Source: TCS55 sp964343505 (GTDB taxonomy: Bacteria; Fidelibacterota; Marinisomatia; Marinisomatales; TCS55). Taken from it: 25,492 nucleotides of DNA. The position numbers and the translations under genes were made by a program. Shown one piece after another: positions 1-7,055 of the stretch. The notes beneath the pieces are model-generated. The model saw only the letters and a list, made by a program, of their open reading frames with translations, made no database searches and was not told where the DNA came from. Position 1 is the stretch's first letter; each line of letters starts with the position of its first letter. The stretch is from NCBI GenBank assembly GCA_964343505.1, contig CAYFJU010000046.1, positions 1 through 25,492 on the forward strand, in the 5' to 3' direction.

Positions 1-978
1 ACCAAGTATTTTTTGGAAAGGAATCAACTGTTGCACTTACTACTTGAATCCAGCAAATTTTATTTTAAAAGTAAAAATGCGGTATGTTTGACAACAGGGA
101 TAAACATCCGAAAAAATATGGGTAAAAAATATGATTTAGAGTGGGACCATATTTTTCCATATTCTGTTTTAAGAGATAATGGCTATGACATGAATAATAG
201 AATCAAATATCAATATGCCCAAGAAATTACAAACCGAGCAGTTTTAACCGCTGTTGCCAATAGAACTAAATCGGCACAAAATGCAGATATTTATCTTTCA
301 GAAGTTCGAAAAAAATTTCCTTATAGTTTACAATTACAATGTATTCCTGAAGATGAATTGTTATGGAAACTGGAAAACTTTGAACAGTTTCTTAATTCAA
401 GAAGACAAATATTAGCTACTGAATTAAACCATTTTCTAAAAAATATTACTGAGACAGCTACAGATGATTTGAAGATGGATTTATTTGAAATGATATCCGC
501 CGGGGAAAATAATTTAGTTGAATTCAAGACTACCCTCAGATATGATATGAAGATTGGCGGTGTAAACAAAAAACTAGAGCATGCAATACTCAAAACAATT
601 GCAGCATTTAGTAATACACAGGGTGGAACATTGATAATGGGTGTTAATGATGATATGGAAGTCATTGGTTTGGAGCATGACTATCAAACCCTTAAAAATG
701 GCACGAAAGATGAATTTGAATTACACTTGAGGAATCTAACGAATAATGCTTACGGGGTTGATTTTTCTTCAAGTAATCTCGATGTTTCCTTTCCGGATGT
801 TGAAGATAATGAAATTTGTGTAATTGAAATTAAGCCTTGGCATGAGCCATTATACACAGAGGTAATTGACAAAAATGGTGTTAAATCAGTGAAATTCTAT
901 ATAAGGAATGGGAATTCTTCACCAGAATTACCGACTAGAGAAATAGCCGATTATATTAATTCTCGGTTTAATAAATAA
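1..978 (+). CDS. GmrSD-type HNH nuclease C-terminus fused to AlbA_2 (Schlafen-type) domain, 5' partial
   Basis: The reading frame is open to the window edge, so the N-terminus is missing; a DUF262 ParB-like NTPase domain would be expected upstream. The visible part has two modules. The first resembles the HNH region at the C-terminus of DUF262/GmrSD proteins: a W-D-H-I-F-P motif (Asp-His at 145-150), an NR-x-x-LT...NR-x-KS segment around 210-280, then the usual 'IP-x-D-x-LW...F...RR' helix. The second, from about 490 to 900, is an AlbA_2 domain: 'NNLVEFK', 'AFSNTQGGTLIMGV', 'EICVIEIKPW', 'FYIRNGNSSPELP'. GmrSD proteins cleave modified phage DNA; AlbA_2/Schlafen domains bind or cleave nucleic acid. 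The likely role is phage defence (inference). The stretch is more AT-rich than the metabolic genes downstream, consistent with acquired DNA. Confidence 0.75.
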   Translation, partial: TKYFLERNQLLHLLLESSKFYFKSKNAVCLTTGINIRKNMGKKYDLEWDHIFPYSVLRDNGYDMNNRIKYQYAQEITNRAVLTAVANRTKSAQNADIYLSEVRKKFPYSLQLQCIPEDELLWKLENFEQFLNSRRQILATELNHFLKNITETATDDLKMDLFEMISAGENNLVEFKTTLRYDMKIGGVNKKLEHAILKTIAAFSNTQGGTLIMGVNDDMEVIGLEHDYQTLKNGTKDEFELHLRNLTNNAYGVDFSSSNLDVSFPDVEDNEICVIEIKPWHEPLYTEVIDKNGVKSVKFYIRNGNSSPELPTREIADYINSRFNK

Positions 979-1017
979 CGGACCTTAATATTTAATTTCT
1001 AGACACAAAGGGAAAAT

Positions 1018-1341
1018 TTGAAGGATAAAGTACTTCCGTATAAATTGATGAAATTTATAAGGGAACAAACTTGGATTGTCGCAAAAACATATGAGGATAC
1101 TTGGCCTCATGAATATATTGTACAAGAGAAAGTTGATAATGATTTATTTTTGGAGCTTGCTGAATATATAGATATGAATGGGTATTATGATTACTTTTAC
1201 AATCTAAAGCAAATTTATTTTGATTATAAAAGCCATACCTACTGGCATATGGAAAACATAATAAATCGTTGTGACATTCAGGAAACTTTCCTTATCCGAA
1301 AATGGGAAGGTAGATTACCGGAAGACATCAATACTACCTAG
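1018..1341 (+). CDS. Small conserved hypothetical protein, 107 aa
   Basis: Starts at TTG (1018) behind an AAAGGG ribosome binding site at about 1008-1013, 39 nt after the nuclease gene, so the two are probably cotranscribed. The protein is acidic and rich in Tyr/Trp, with no signal peptide or membrane helix. The pattern 'FIREQTWIVAKTYEDTWPHEYI', then 'YFDY...YW' and a later 'IINRC', looks like a compact conserved fold rather than random coding, and I recall similar small proteins in bacterial accessory regions. No function can be assigned. Its position behind an HNH/AlbA_2 protein makes a defence-accessory role possible (inference). Confidence 0.6.
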   Translation: MKDKVLPYKLMKFIREQTWIVAKTYEDTWPHEYIVQEKVDNDLFLELAEYIDMNGYYDYFYNLKQIYFDYKSHTYWHMENIINRCDIQETFLIRKWEGRLPEDINTT

Positions 1342-1387
1342 ATGGATCTTTTATAATCAAATTATTGTAGAAAATGGTTGATAATGC

Positions 1388-1411
1388 AGAGGGGCAAATT
1401 CATGCCCCTCT
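1388..1411. terminator. Hairpin between convergent genes
   Basis: A perfect 9-bp stem (AGAGGGGCA / TGCCCCTCT) with a 6-nt loop lies between the convergent genes ending at 1341 and 1425. There is no clear T-run on either side, so it is a probable bidirectional stop or mRNA-end stabiliser rather than a classic intrinsic terminator. Confidence 0.5.
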
Positions 1412-1424
1412 ACATGGATTGCGT

Positions 1425-1826
1425 TTATTTCTCAGGTGATTGATTATGGACGAGATTAATTCGAGTGGAATCCAGCTTTTCCCCCGGTTTTACAATTTCT
1501 TCTGCATAACTGGTGGTATAGGTATTTCCATTCCACTCAAAAATTGCTCCCGGCCCTTTCTCTTGTCTTGCGTCTGCGAAAGCTTTGGAGAAAGTGATTG
1601 GTGTAGGCTCGTATATTATCTCCGGTTCTGAACCATCTTTATTTAAGATATCATTGGGAGGTGGTTCTATCTCAATGTATTGTTCGATGATTTCACCCGG
1701 GCGGGAGGAATCCACCAAATCTAATTGGGGTTTATCCGGTCGCTTTAAGTATCCATTGAGTAGGATAAGAATGACTGCTGTAAGGACAAACCCAAGAGTT
1801 AGTCCATCTGTTTTGTTGAGGCGCAT
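1425..1826 (-). CDS. Membrane-anchored hypothetical protein, 133 aa
   Basis: The start at 1826 is supported by GAAAGGAG 7 nt upstream on the minus strand. One N-terminal membrane segment (about residues 9-25, 'LTLGFVLTAVILILLNG') is followed by a Pro/Glu-rich linker and a short C-terminal 'FEWNGNTYTT' motif at about residues 95-105. The layout is a single-pass protein with an extra-cytoplasmic tail. The F-x-W-x-G-x-x-Y-x-T motif occurs in several unrelated small bacterial and phage proteins, so it does not assign a function. The gene is divergent from the YhhN gene. The leader carries a strong terminator-like hairpin (1850-1883), which suggests conditional expression. Confidence 0.6.
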   Translation of the reverse strand: MRLNKTDGLTLGFVLTAVILILLNGYLKRPDKPQLDLVDSSRPGEIIEQYIEIEPPPNDILNKDGSEPEIIYEPTPITFSKAFADARQEKGPGAIFEWNGNTYTTSYAEEIVKPGEKLDSTRINLVHNQSPEK

Positions 1827-1849
1827 GGCGTGCTCCTTTCATTAGGGTT

Positions 1850-1883
1850 AAAAAAAAGAGGGAATGCCTTTCAGCAATCCCTC
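1850..1883 (-). terminator. Intrinsic terminator-like hairpin in the leader of the minus-strand gene
   Basis: On the minus strand, GAGGGATTGC (1883-1874), loop TGAAAG, GCATTCCCTC (1867-1858) forms a 10-position stem with one T-T mismatch, followed directly by eight T residues (1857-1850). That is textbook intrinsic terminator form. It lies between divergent genes and 24 nt before the start codon at 1826, so it can only act on a transcript that begins in the short gap. This makes it a candidate attenuator or the 3' end of a small RNA. Confidence 0.65.
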
Positions 1884-1931
1884 CCAGGTTTTGTAGATTT
1901 AACCAACCATTCATCCTGAAAGTTCCCTTAA

Positions 1932-2573
1932 ATGAATTTCATAACATTATTCATCATCTTATCTGCCGCGGTTCATATTGGTGCCGACATGAAGGAAAAG
2001 ACCGCACTTTCTATGGTATTCAAACCATTGACGATGATTTTGATCATGGGTGTTATTTTGGGTGACGGGATTCCTCAGGACAGGTATGGACGATTTATTT
2101 TAACCGGGTTGATCTTTTCATTTATTGGCGACATAATGCTGCTTAAGCCCTGGTATAAATTTGAATTAGGATTGGTCTCCTTTTTAATAGGACACCTTTT
2201 TTATGTTGCAGCTTTTACAGGATTGATTGGCGGGAATTGGGAATACATACCCTTATTGCCTTTCATTGGTTTTGGAATTTGGCTTTATCGCCAAATAGAA
2301 CCAAAATTGGGAAAAGTCAAAATCCCCGTTATCATTTATATGGTTGTTATTATTATCATGGTTTGGCAAGGCACCGGTGTTTACATGGACACCAGGTCCC
2401 AATTTGGGATTATTGTTGGGGCGGGTGCATTCATTTTTTGTGTATCTGATTCCTTGTTGGCCTACCAACGTTTTAAAGAGCCCATCCACCACGGTAATTC
2501 CCTCGTATTAATCACCTATTATATCGCCCAATTCTTGCTATCCAGTTCAGTGTTATTGCATAACATACACTAA
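1932..2573 (+). CDS. YhhN/TMEM86 family integral membrane protein (lysoplasmalogenase-like)
   Basis: A 213-residue protein made almost entirely of hydrophobic helices (about seven or eight). Family hallmarks visible are 'FKPLTM' near residue 30, 'FSFIGDIMLL' around 65-74 with its conserved Asp, 'GLVSFLIGHLFYVAAF' at about 80-95, and a late 'FCVSDSLLAY'. Known relatives (TMEM86A/B, YhhN) hydrolyse the vinyl-ether bond of lysoplasmalogens; bacterial members are mostly uncharacterised, so the substrate here is unknown. The length is normal for the family. The ATG at 1932 has no strong Shine-Dalgarno sequence. It is divergent from the 1425-1826 gene and is followed by 114 bp with no recognisable site. 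Confidence 0.8.
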   Translation: MNFITLFIILSAAVHIGADMKEKTALSMVFKPLTMILIMGVILGDGIPQDRYGRFILTGLIFSFIGDIMLLKPWYKFELGLVSFLIGHLFYVAAFTGLIGGNWEYIPLLPFIGFGIWLYRQIEPKLGKVKIPVIIYMVVIIIMVWQGTGVYMDTRSQFGIIVGAGAFIFCVSDSLLAYQRFKEPIHHGNSLVLITYYIAQFLLSSSVLLHNIH

Positions 2574-2687
2574 TTATACACATGTTGTTTATACCGAATT
2601 ATAGTAAAGGAAAGTGAAACCATCGTTAAAATGAAATTCAGAAAAATTCACTCAAAATTGCCGTCTTGAAGGGGTAGATTCGCACCC

Positions 2688-4064
2688 ATGTTTTCAGCAA
2701 ATACATACAAAAATCGCCGCAAAACCCTTTGTGAAAATGTAAAAGAGGGATTAATTCTTTTACCGGGGAACAATCCTGTCCCCATGAATTACCCATCCAA
2801 CTGGCTGCGCTTTAGACAAGACAGTAATTTCCTCTATTATTGCGGACTCGACTATGCTCACCTAAACTTGGTAATTGATTCTGAAACATGGGAATCCACT
2901 CTTTTCGGTGATGATTTAAGTGTGGATGAAATTGTTTGGGAGGGGGAACGAACACTCGTTTCTGAAATGGCGGGCAAAGCTGGAATTGATCATTGCCTGC
3001 CATCATCCGAACTAGAATCATTTATTCAATCAAATAAAAAAGTAGTCCATTTTTTACCGCGCTATCGTGCCGATCAAAAATTATTCGTTGATGCATTACT
3101 CAATGGGAAAAATAAAGGATCGTCAAAAGAGTTGATCCAAGCTGTGATTAAACAGCGTTCCATCAAGTCGGCAGAAGAGATTGAAGAAATAGAACGCGCC
3201 CTCGCTGTTACGGCTGAATTTCATAAAGGGGCAATGCGGGCAACCGGACCTGGTGTGAAAGAGCAAACGGTTGTGGGGCAAATCGAGGGGCAGGCCTTAT
3301 CCCAAGGCAGGCGGTTGGCCTATCCTGTTATTTTTTCAGTTCGCGGTGAAATCCTCCACATGAATGAATACAATAATGTCATGGAAGCGGGACAGTTGGC
3401 CTTGAATGATTCCGGTGCTGAATCGCCCCTCCATTATGCCAGTGACATTACCCGGACCTTCCCTGTTTCAGGGAAATTCACAGATCGGCAAAAAGAAATT
3501 TATTCCATCGTTTATGATATGCAGGCCGCTGCATTTACATTTTGTGCCCCCGGAAAATCCTATAAAGAAGCCCACATGAAAGCCGCTTCAATCGCTGTTG
3601 ATGGTCTGAAAAAACTGGGGATCATGAAAGGCGATGTTGATGCTGCTGTGGAAGCAGGCGCCCACGCCTTATTCTTTCCCCATGGATTAGGCCACATGCT
3701 GGGACTGGATGTCCATGATATGGAAGGCCTCGGGGAAGACCTTGTTGGCTATGATACGGATGAAGACCGCAGTGAGCAATTTGGTTTAGCCTATTTAAGA
3801 CTTGCAAAAACATTGGAGCCGGGGTTTGTATTGACTGTTGAACCGGGAATTTATTTTATTACCCATTTGATTGATCAATGGCAGTCGGAAGGAAAAAATG
3901 AAGAATTCATCAATTACGATTCATTGAATTCCTACCGAGATTTTGGTGGCATACGCATCGAAGATAATATCCTAATTACCGAAGATGGATATCGTATTCT
4001 GGGCCCCCATATTCCCCGAACAATCGAAGAAATTGAAGACACAATGAATGAAAATAATGCGTAA
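2688..4064 (+). CDS. pepP: Xaa-Pro aminopeptidase (aminopeptidase P, M24B)
   Basis: 458 residues, the usual size. It removes N-terminal residues that precede proline and is a cytoplasmic dimetal (Mn) enzyme. The N-terminal AMP_N domain includes 'NWLRFRQDSNFLYYCGLD' (about 38-56). The C-terminal pita-bread domain carries all five expected metal ligands: Asp of 'LNDSGA', Asp of 'SDITRTFP', His of 'FPHGLGHMLGLDVHD', Glu of 'LTVEPGIYF' and Glu of 'GGIRIEDN'. The ATG at 2688 follows a GAAGGGG site. Its stop codon overlaps the start of a 56-residue membrane protein (ATGCGTAA). Confidence 0.93.
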   Translation: MFSANTYKNRRKTLCENVKEGLILLPGNNPVPMNYPSNWLRFRQDSNFLYYCGLDYAHLNLVIDSETWESTLFGDDLSVDEIVWEGERTLVSEMAGKAGIDHCLPSSELESFIQSNKKVVHFLPRYRADQKLFVDALLNGKNKGSSKELIQAVIKQRSIKSAEEIEEIERALAVTAEFHKGAMRATGPGVKEQTVVGQIEGQALSQGRRLAYPVIFSVRGEILHMNEYNNVMEAGQLALNDSGAESPLHYASDITRTFPVSGKFTDRQKEIYSIVYDMQAAAFTFCAPGKSYKEAHMKAASIAVDGLKKLGIMKGDVDAAVEAGAHALFFPHGLGHMLGLDVHDMEGLGEDLVGYDTDEDRSEQFGLAYLRLAKTLEPGFVLTVEPGIYFITHLIDQWQSEGKNEEFINYDSLNSYRDFGGIRIEDNILITEDGYRILGPHIPRTIEEIEDTMNENNA

Positions 4065-4227
4065 AACAATTTGGCTTTACCTGTCCTCATTCGGGATAAT
4101 GTTTGCCGTACTTTCCTGGCTCCAGGAAGCGGGAATTTTTCCAACGGATGTTGGTGCACTTAAAGGTGTAACAGCCCTGGTGACTGGCACCATTCTATAT
4201 TTTACAATCCCCCGCTTCTTGGACTGA
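4057..4227 (+). CDS. Small two-helix membrane protein, 56 aa
   Basis: The start ATG (4057-4059) lies inside the end of pepP (8-nt overlap), an arrangement typical of translational coupling. The predicted protein has a positive N-terminus (M-R-K), a first hydrophobic helix 'WLYLSSFGIMFAVLSWL', a short acidic loop, and a second helix 'GVTALVTGTILYFTIP'. The hydropathy is well ordered and the frame is open to a TGA at 4225-4227. No family is recognised. It fills most of the gap before the amine oxidase gene. Confidence 0.55.
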   Translation: MRKTIWLYLSSFGIMFAVLSWLQEAGIFPTDVGALKGVTALVTGTILYFTIPRFLD

Positions 4228-4287
4228 TTCCTTTTTGTCCCTACCCCTCGATGGATTAATTTCATCAAGACCAAACCGGGAGGGATC

Positions 4288-5799
4288 ATGGAACCAACAA
4301 AACAAAAATCACAATTAACCCGTCGTTCATTCCTTAGAAGAGCGGGCGCGTTTGCTTCAGTCGCGGCAGTTGCCCCCTTTTCAATTTCCACTCTTTTGTC
4401 CGGTACATCCGATGAAAATCGCATTATAGTTATCGGCGCCGGTCTGGCTGGTCTGTCCTGCGCTTATGAATTGAATCAAGCCGGTTTTAACGTCATTTTG
4501 CTGGAAGCCCGGTCTCGCCCCGGGGGCAGGGTCCGCACTTATAGAGATTCCTTTGCGGATAACCTCTACGCCGAAATGGGCGCTGAATATGTAGATGCAA
4601 ATGACAAATTTGTCCGTGAATATTGTAAAGAGTTTGATCTTAAAATCCTGCCGGCAAAACAGTATGATGGTGTCTATGTACGGGGCCAGCATCTTTCCAT
4701 GGAGAGTTTAAAATCGGGTAATGAATCCCTGCCGTTTAAGGGCACCAGTAGCGGACAGTTGTTCGGACAGGAAGGACAGTATATCCAGAAATGGATCAAC
4801 CTTGTTAAAGAAAAGGGAACGCAATCCCCCGAAGTGCTGGCCTTGGATAAAATGTCCGTTGCAGAAATGTTAAAGCAGGGAGGTGCCCCCGGAGATATTA
4901 TTGATCTTTACACTTACACCAATGCGACTGAATCCACTTCCACTCCTTCGAAAATGTCCGCTCTCTATATGGTATTGGCCAATTCACGCACCGCTGCTTT
5001 CAGTGAAAATACGGAAGAAGGAAGAATCTTGGGCGGGAATGATCAACTGCCTAAATCATTCGCCAAAAACCTAGGGCAGCGAATTCTATATGACCGCCCA
5101 CTCAGACGGTTGAATTTTAATGGGAAAAATGTAACAGTGTTTTTTGAAGAACACGGAAAACAAAATTCCATGTCTGGTTCCCGATGTGTCCTGGCATTGC
5201 CGTTGCCCGTCTTAAGAACAATTCGGGTCACGCCGGGATTCACAGACCAGAAATCCCATTGTATCGCAAAACAATCCTATGGACATGTAATGAAAGTGGC
5301 CATGCAGTATCGCCGCCGCTTTTGGGATGAAACCGGATCAGTGGGTCAGCGTGTATTTACAGATACCCCTTTGCGGCGGGTGTATCATTTTTCGATTGAT
5401 CAGCCGGGGCCGCGAGGAATTTTATTATCGTTCACTTCTGGTGATGATGCCAAAAGGCTCGGAAGGTTGAGTGAGAAAAATAGAATGCGAATCTCCCAAA
5501 AGACTTGTATTGATATCTGGCCTGAAGCGAATAAATATTGGGAGGGGGGTATCACCAAGTATTGGAATGAAGATCCCTGGGTGCGGGCCAGCTATTCGGT
5601 GGCAGGTGTAGGGCAGAAAGACTTTCGTGAAATTTTGGCACGTCCGGAAGGTCCCGTGTTTTTTGCCGGGGAACATACAGCTCTTCGCAGGGCTTCAATG
5701 AATGGCGCCATTGAATCTGGACTGCGGGCGGCCGATGAAATCAAGTCCGCAAAATCGGCGTGGATTGACTTTGTCAATCCATGCATCAACTTATGTTGA
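4288..5799 (+). CDS. Tat-exported flavin-containing amine oxidase family protein
   Basis: 503 residues. The N-terminus holds a twin-arginine signal, 'RRSFLRRAG' (Arg12-Arg13), followed by an Ala-rich hydrophobic stretch, so the folded FAD enzyme is probably exported. A Rossmann dinucleotide motif 'VIGAGLAGLSCAYEL' (about 48-62), then 'LLEARSRPGGRV', is the monoamine oxidase/phytoene desaturase signature. The C-terminal 'FFAGEHTALRRASMNGAIESG' is the matching FAD-binding end of the amine oxidase family. The substrate (amine or amino acid) cannot be told from sequence. A strong GGGAGGG site precedes the ATG at 4288. The stop codon sits inside a 9-bp hairpin (5782-5803). Confidence 0.85.
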   Translation: MEPTKQKSQLTRRSFLRRAGAFASVAAVAPFSISTLLSGTSDENRIIVIGAGLAGLSCAYELNQAGFNVILLEARSRPGGRVRTYRDSFADNLYAEMGAEYVDANDKFVREYCKEFDLKILPAKQYDGVYVRGQHLSMESLKSGNESLPFKGTSSGQLFGQEGQYIQKWINLVKEKGTQSPEVLALDKMSVAEMLKQGGAPGDIIDLYTYTNATESTSTPSKMSALYMVLANSRTAAFSENTEEGRILGGNDQLPKSFAKNLGQRILYDRPLRRLNFNGKNVTVFFEEHGKQNSMSGSRCVLALPLPVLRTIRVTPGFTDQKSHCIAKQSYGHVMKVAMQYRRRFWDETGSVGQRVFTDTPLRRVYHFSIDQPGPRGILLSFTSGDDAKRLGRLSEKNRMRISQKTCIDIWPEANKYWEGGITKYWNEDPWVRASYSVAGVGQKDFREILARPEGPVFFAGEHTALRRASMNGAIESGLRAADEIKSAKSAWIDFVNPCINLC

Positions 5800-5803
5800 T
5801 GCA
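5782..5803 (+). terminator. Hairpin overlapping the stop codon of the amine oxidase gene
   Basis: TGCATCAAC (5782-5790), loop TTAT, GTTGATGCA (5795-5803): a perfect 9-bp stem containing the TGA stop (5797-5799). No T-run follows. A second small inverted repeat, TCCTCAA / TTGAGGA, lies at 5829-5847. They may mark the 3' end of the transcript, but neither is a classic terminator. Confidence 0.35.
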
Positions 5804-5879
5804 GTCCCTACTCCGTGATTTTTCGTTATCCTCAATTAATTTGAGGAATCGGTTAAACGTAAACATATAGCAAAAAATA

Positions 5880-6707
5880 ATGAATAAGTCTGATTCAAAA
5901 GTGGTGGGCCTGGATGTGGGTCTGCTCATTGGGAAGTTTTTCATGGATACGGAGGACCTCCATTACGGCTATTGGCCCGATGAAAAAGTCGCCACGGCTC
6001 AGAACTTTGCTTCAGCCCAGCAGCGCCATTCCCAGCTTATTATCGATCATATTCCCGATGGTGTTCGACGTATTCTTGATGTGGGTAGTGGTTCAGGGAG
6101 TCTGGCAAGAAAATTAATCGACTTAGGCCATGAAGTGGATTGCGTAATCCCCAGTGACTTTTTAGCGGAGAGAATAAGGGAGAAACTTGCGGGGCGGTCC
6201 ACAGTGCATGTCTGCAAATTCGAAGACCTCGAAACGACCAAACCGTATGATTTAATTCTGTTCAGCGAGAGTTTTCAGTATGTCCAACTTAAAGAGTCGG
6301 TCCAAAAAATTGAAAAAATGTTATCGCCCAATGGTTATCTTTTAATCTGTGATGTATTTGAAAAAAATGTGCCCGGTGTAAGTCCCATGCGGGGCGGTCA
6401 TAAATGGGATGTGTTTGAATATCTCATTTCCAATACAAATTTTGAACAAATTACTGATCTAGATATCACCGAAGAAACAGCGCCGACATACGATTTTCTC
6501 AATCAACTGCTGACAGATGTGGCGGAGCCTATTGCGAATATGTCCGGGGAATATTTGGATTATAAATATCCCAAATTGGCCAAGCTGGTTAAATGGAAAT
6601 ATCGCAAAAAACTGGACAGGATCAACCGTGTCTGGTTTTCAGGGGAACTCACAGGAGAAAATTTTATCAAGTTTAAAACATATCGGCTTTTAGTTTATAA
6701 AAAATAG
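5880..6707 (+). CDS. Class I SAM-dependent methyltransferase
   Basis: 275 residues. SAM-binding motif I 'ILDVGSGSGS' (residues 65-74) is preceded by 'HYGYWPDE' (28-35) and 'QQRHSQLI' as in small-molecule methyltransferases. Motif IV-like 'YDLILFSESFQYV' and post-motif 'LSPNGYLLICDVF' follow. The C-terminal third is Lys/Tyr-rich and less conserved. No signal peptide or membrane helix is seen, so it is probably cytoplasmic. The acceptor substrate is unknown. It stands alone between an upstream hairpin region and the long gap before the cofactor operon. The Shine-Dalgarno sequence is weak. Confidence 0.82.
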   Translation: MNKSDSKVVGLDVGLLIGKFFMDTEDLHYGYWPDEKVATAQNFASAQQRHSQLIIDHIPDGVRRILDVGSGSGSLARKLIDLGHEVDCVIPSDFLAERIREKLAGRSTVHVCKFEDLETTKPYDLILFSESFQYVQLKESVQKIEKMLSPNGYLLICDVFEKNVPGVSPMRGGHKWDVFEYLISNTNFEQITDLDITEETAPTYDFLNQLLTDVAEPIANMSGEYLDYKYPKLAKLVKWKYRKKLDRINRVWFSGELTGENFIKFKTYRLLVYKK

Positions 6708-6742
6708 TCCGATAGTCTACTTAAAAATGACTCTTGAATATT

Positions 6743-6795
6743 GGTACTTTTATCAAGGACTTTTTCATTTATTCAGGTACTTTTTACAAGGACTT
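6743..6795 (+). repeat. Pair of 20-bp direct repeats, 33 bp apart
   Basis: Unit 1 is 6743-6762 and unit 2 is 6776-6795. They share GGTACTTTT and CAAGGACTT and differ only at two central bases (18 of 20 identical). The start-to-start distance of 33 bp is close to three helical turns, which would suit a tandem protein-binding site upstream of the cofactor operon, but they could also be a chance or replication-slip repeat. Confidence 0.5.
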
Positions 6796-6969
6796 ATTAC
6801 GCAACTAACTTTCTAAACCCAAAAAATTCACTCATTCAATCATCAATTAACCCATTCATGCTTCCTATGGGAAAACCTCCATCAATCCATTACTCCCGCC
6901 GAAAGCGAATAAACCTTTATTAAGCCCCTTTTTAAGTACCCCAGTTTTTCCTCAAATTTTATCCAGAAT

Positions 6970-7055
6970 TAGAATAAATTCCCGGGCCGTTTGGCAGCAC
7001 GGATCAATGATTTGACCGTGACTTTTTCAACATTCGCAATTTGCGGACTTGATCC
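6970..7055 (+). promoter_or_regulatory. Putative promoter and structured leader of the CoA/flavin operon
   Basis: TAGAAT at 6970-6975 is a possible -10 box with only a weak -35 partner. Downstream, CACGG-(A)-TCAA (6998-7007) pairs with TTGACCGTG (7012-7020) to give a 9-bp stem with one bulged A, followed by ACTTTTTC, a short T-run. GGATCAA (7001-7007) is also exactly complementary to TTGATCC (7049-7055), the seven bases just before the ATG at 7056. The two pairings exclude each other, which is the layout of an attenuator or translation switch. All of this is read by eye; no folding energy was computed. Confidence 0.4.

Larger units (their letters stand above)
6708..7055 (+). other. Non-coding region upstream of the cofactor operon
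   Basis: 348 bp without a credible gene. It holds a pair of 20-bp near-identical direct repeats (6743-6795), a TAGAAT -10-like box (6970-6975), and a structured leader (6998-7055) described separately. No FMN riboswitch (RFN element) pattern was found here. Confidence 0.6.

Noticed and set aside
6741..6923. 60-residue open frame in the long gap before the cofactor operon
   Set aside because: No ribosome binding site, irregular composition and no conserved pattern; better seen as non-coding DNA containing repeats.
6708..7055. FMN riboswitch ahead of the rib genes
   Set aside because: The conserved RFN blocks were looked for here and in the 15-nt gap before ribD and are not present; the leader structure seen is much simpler.
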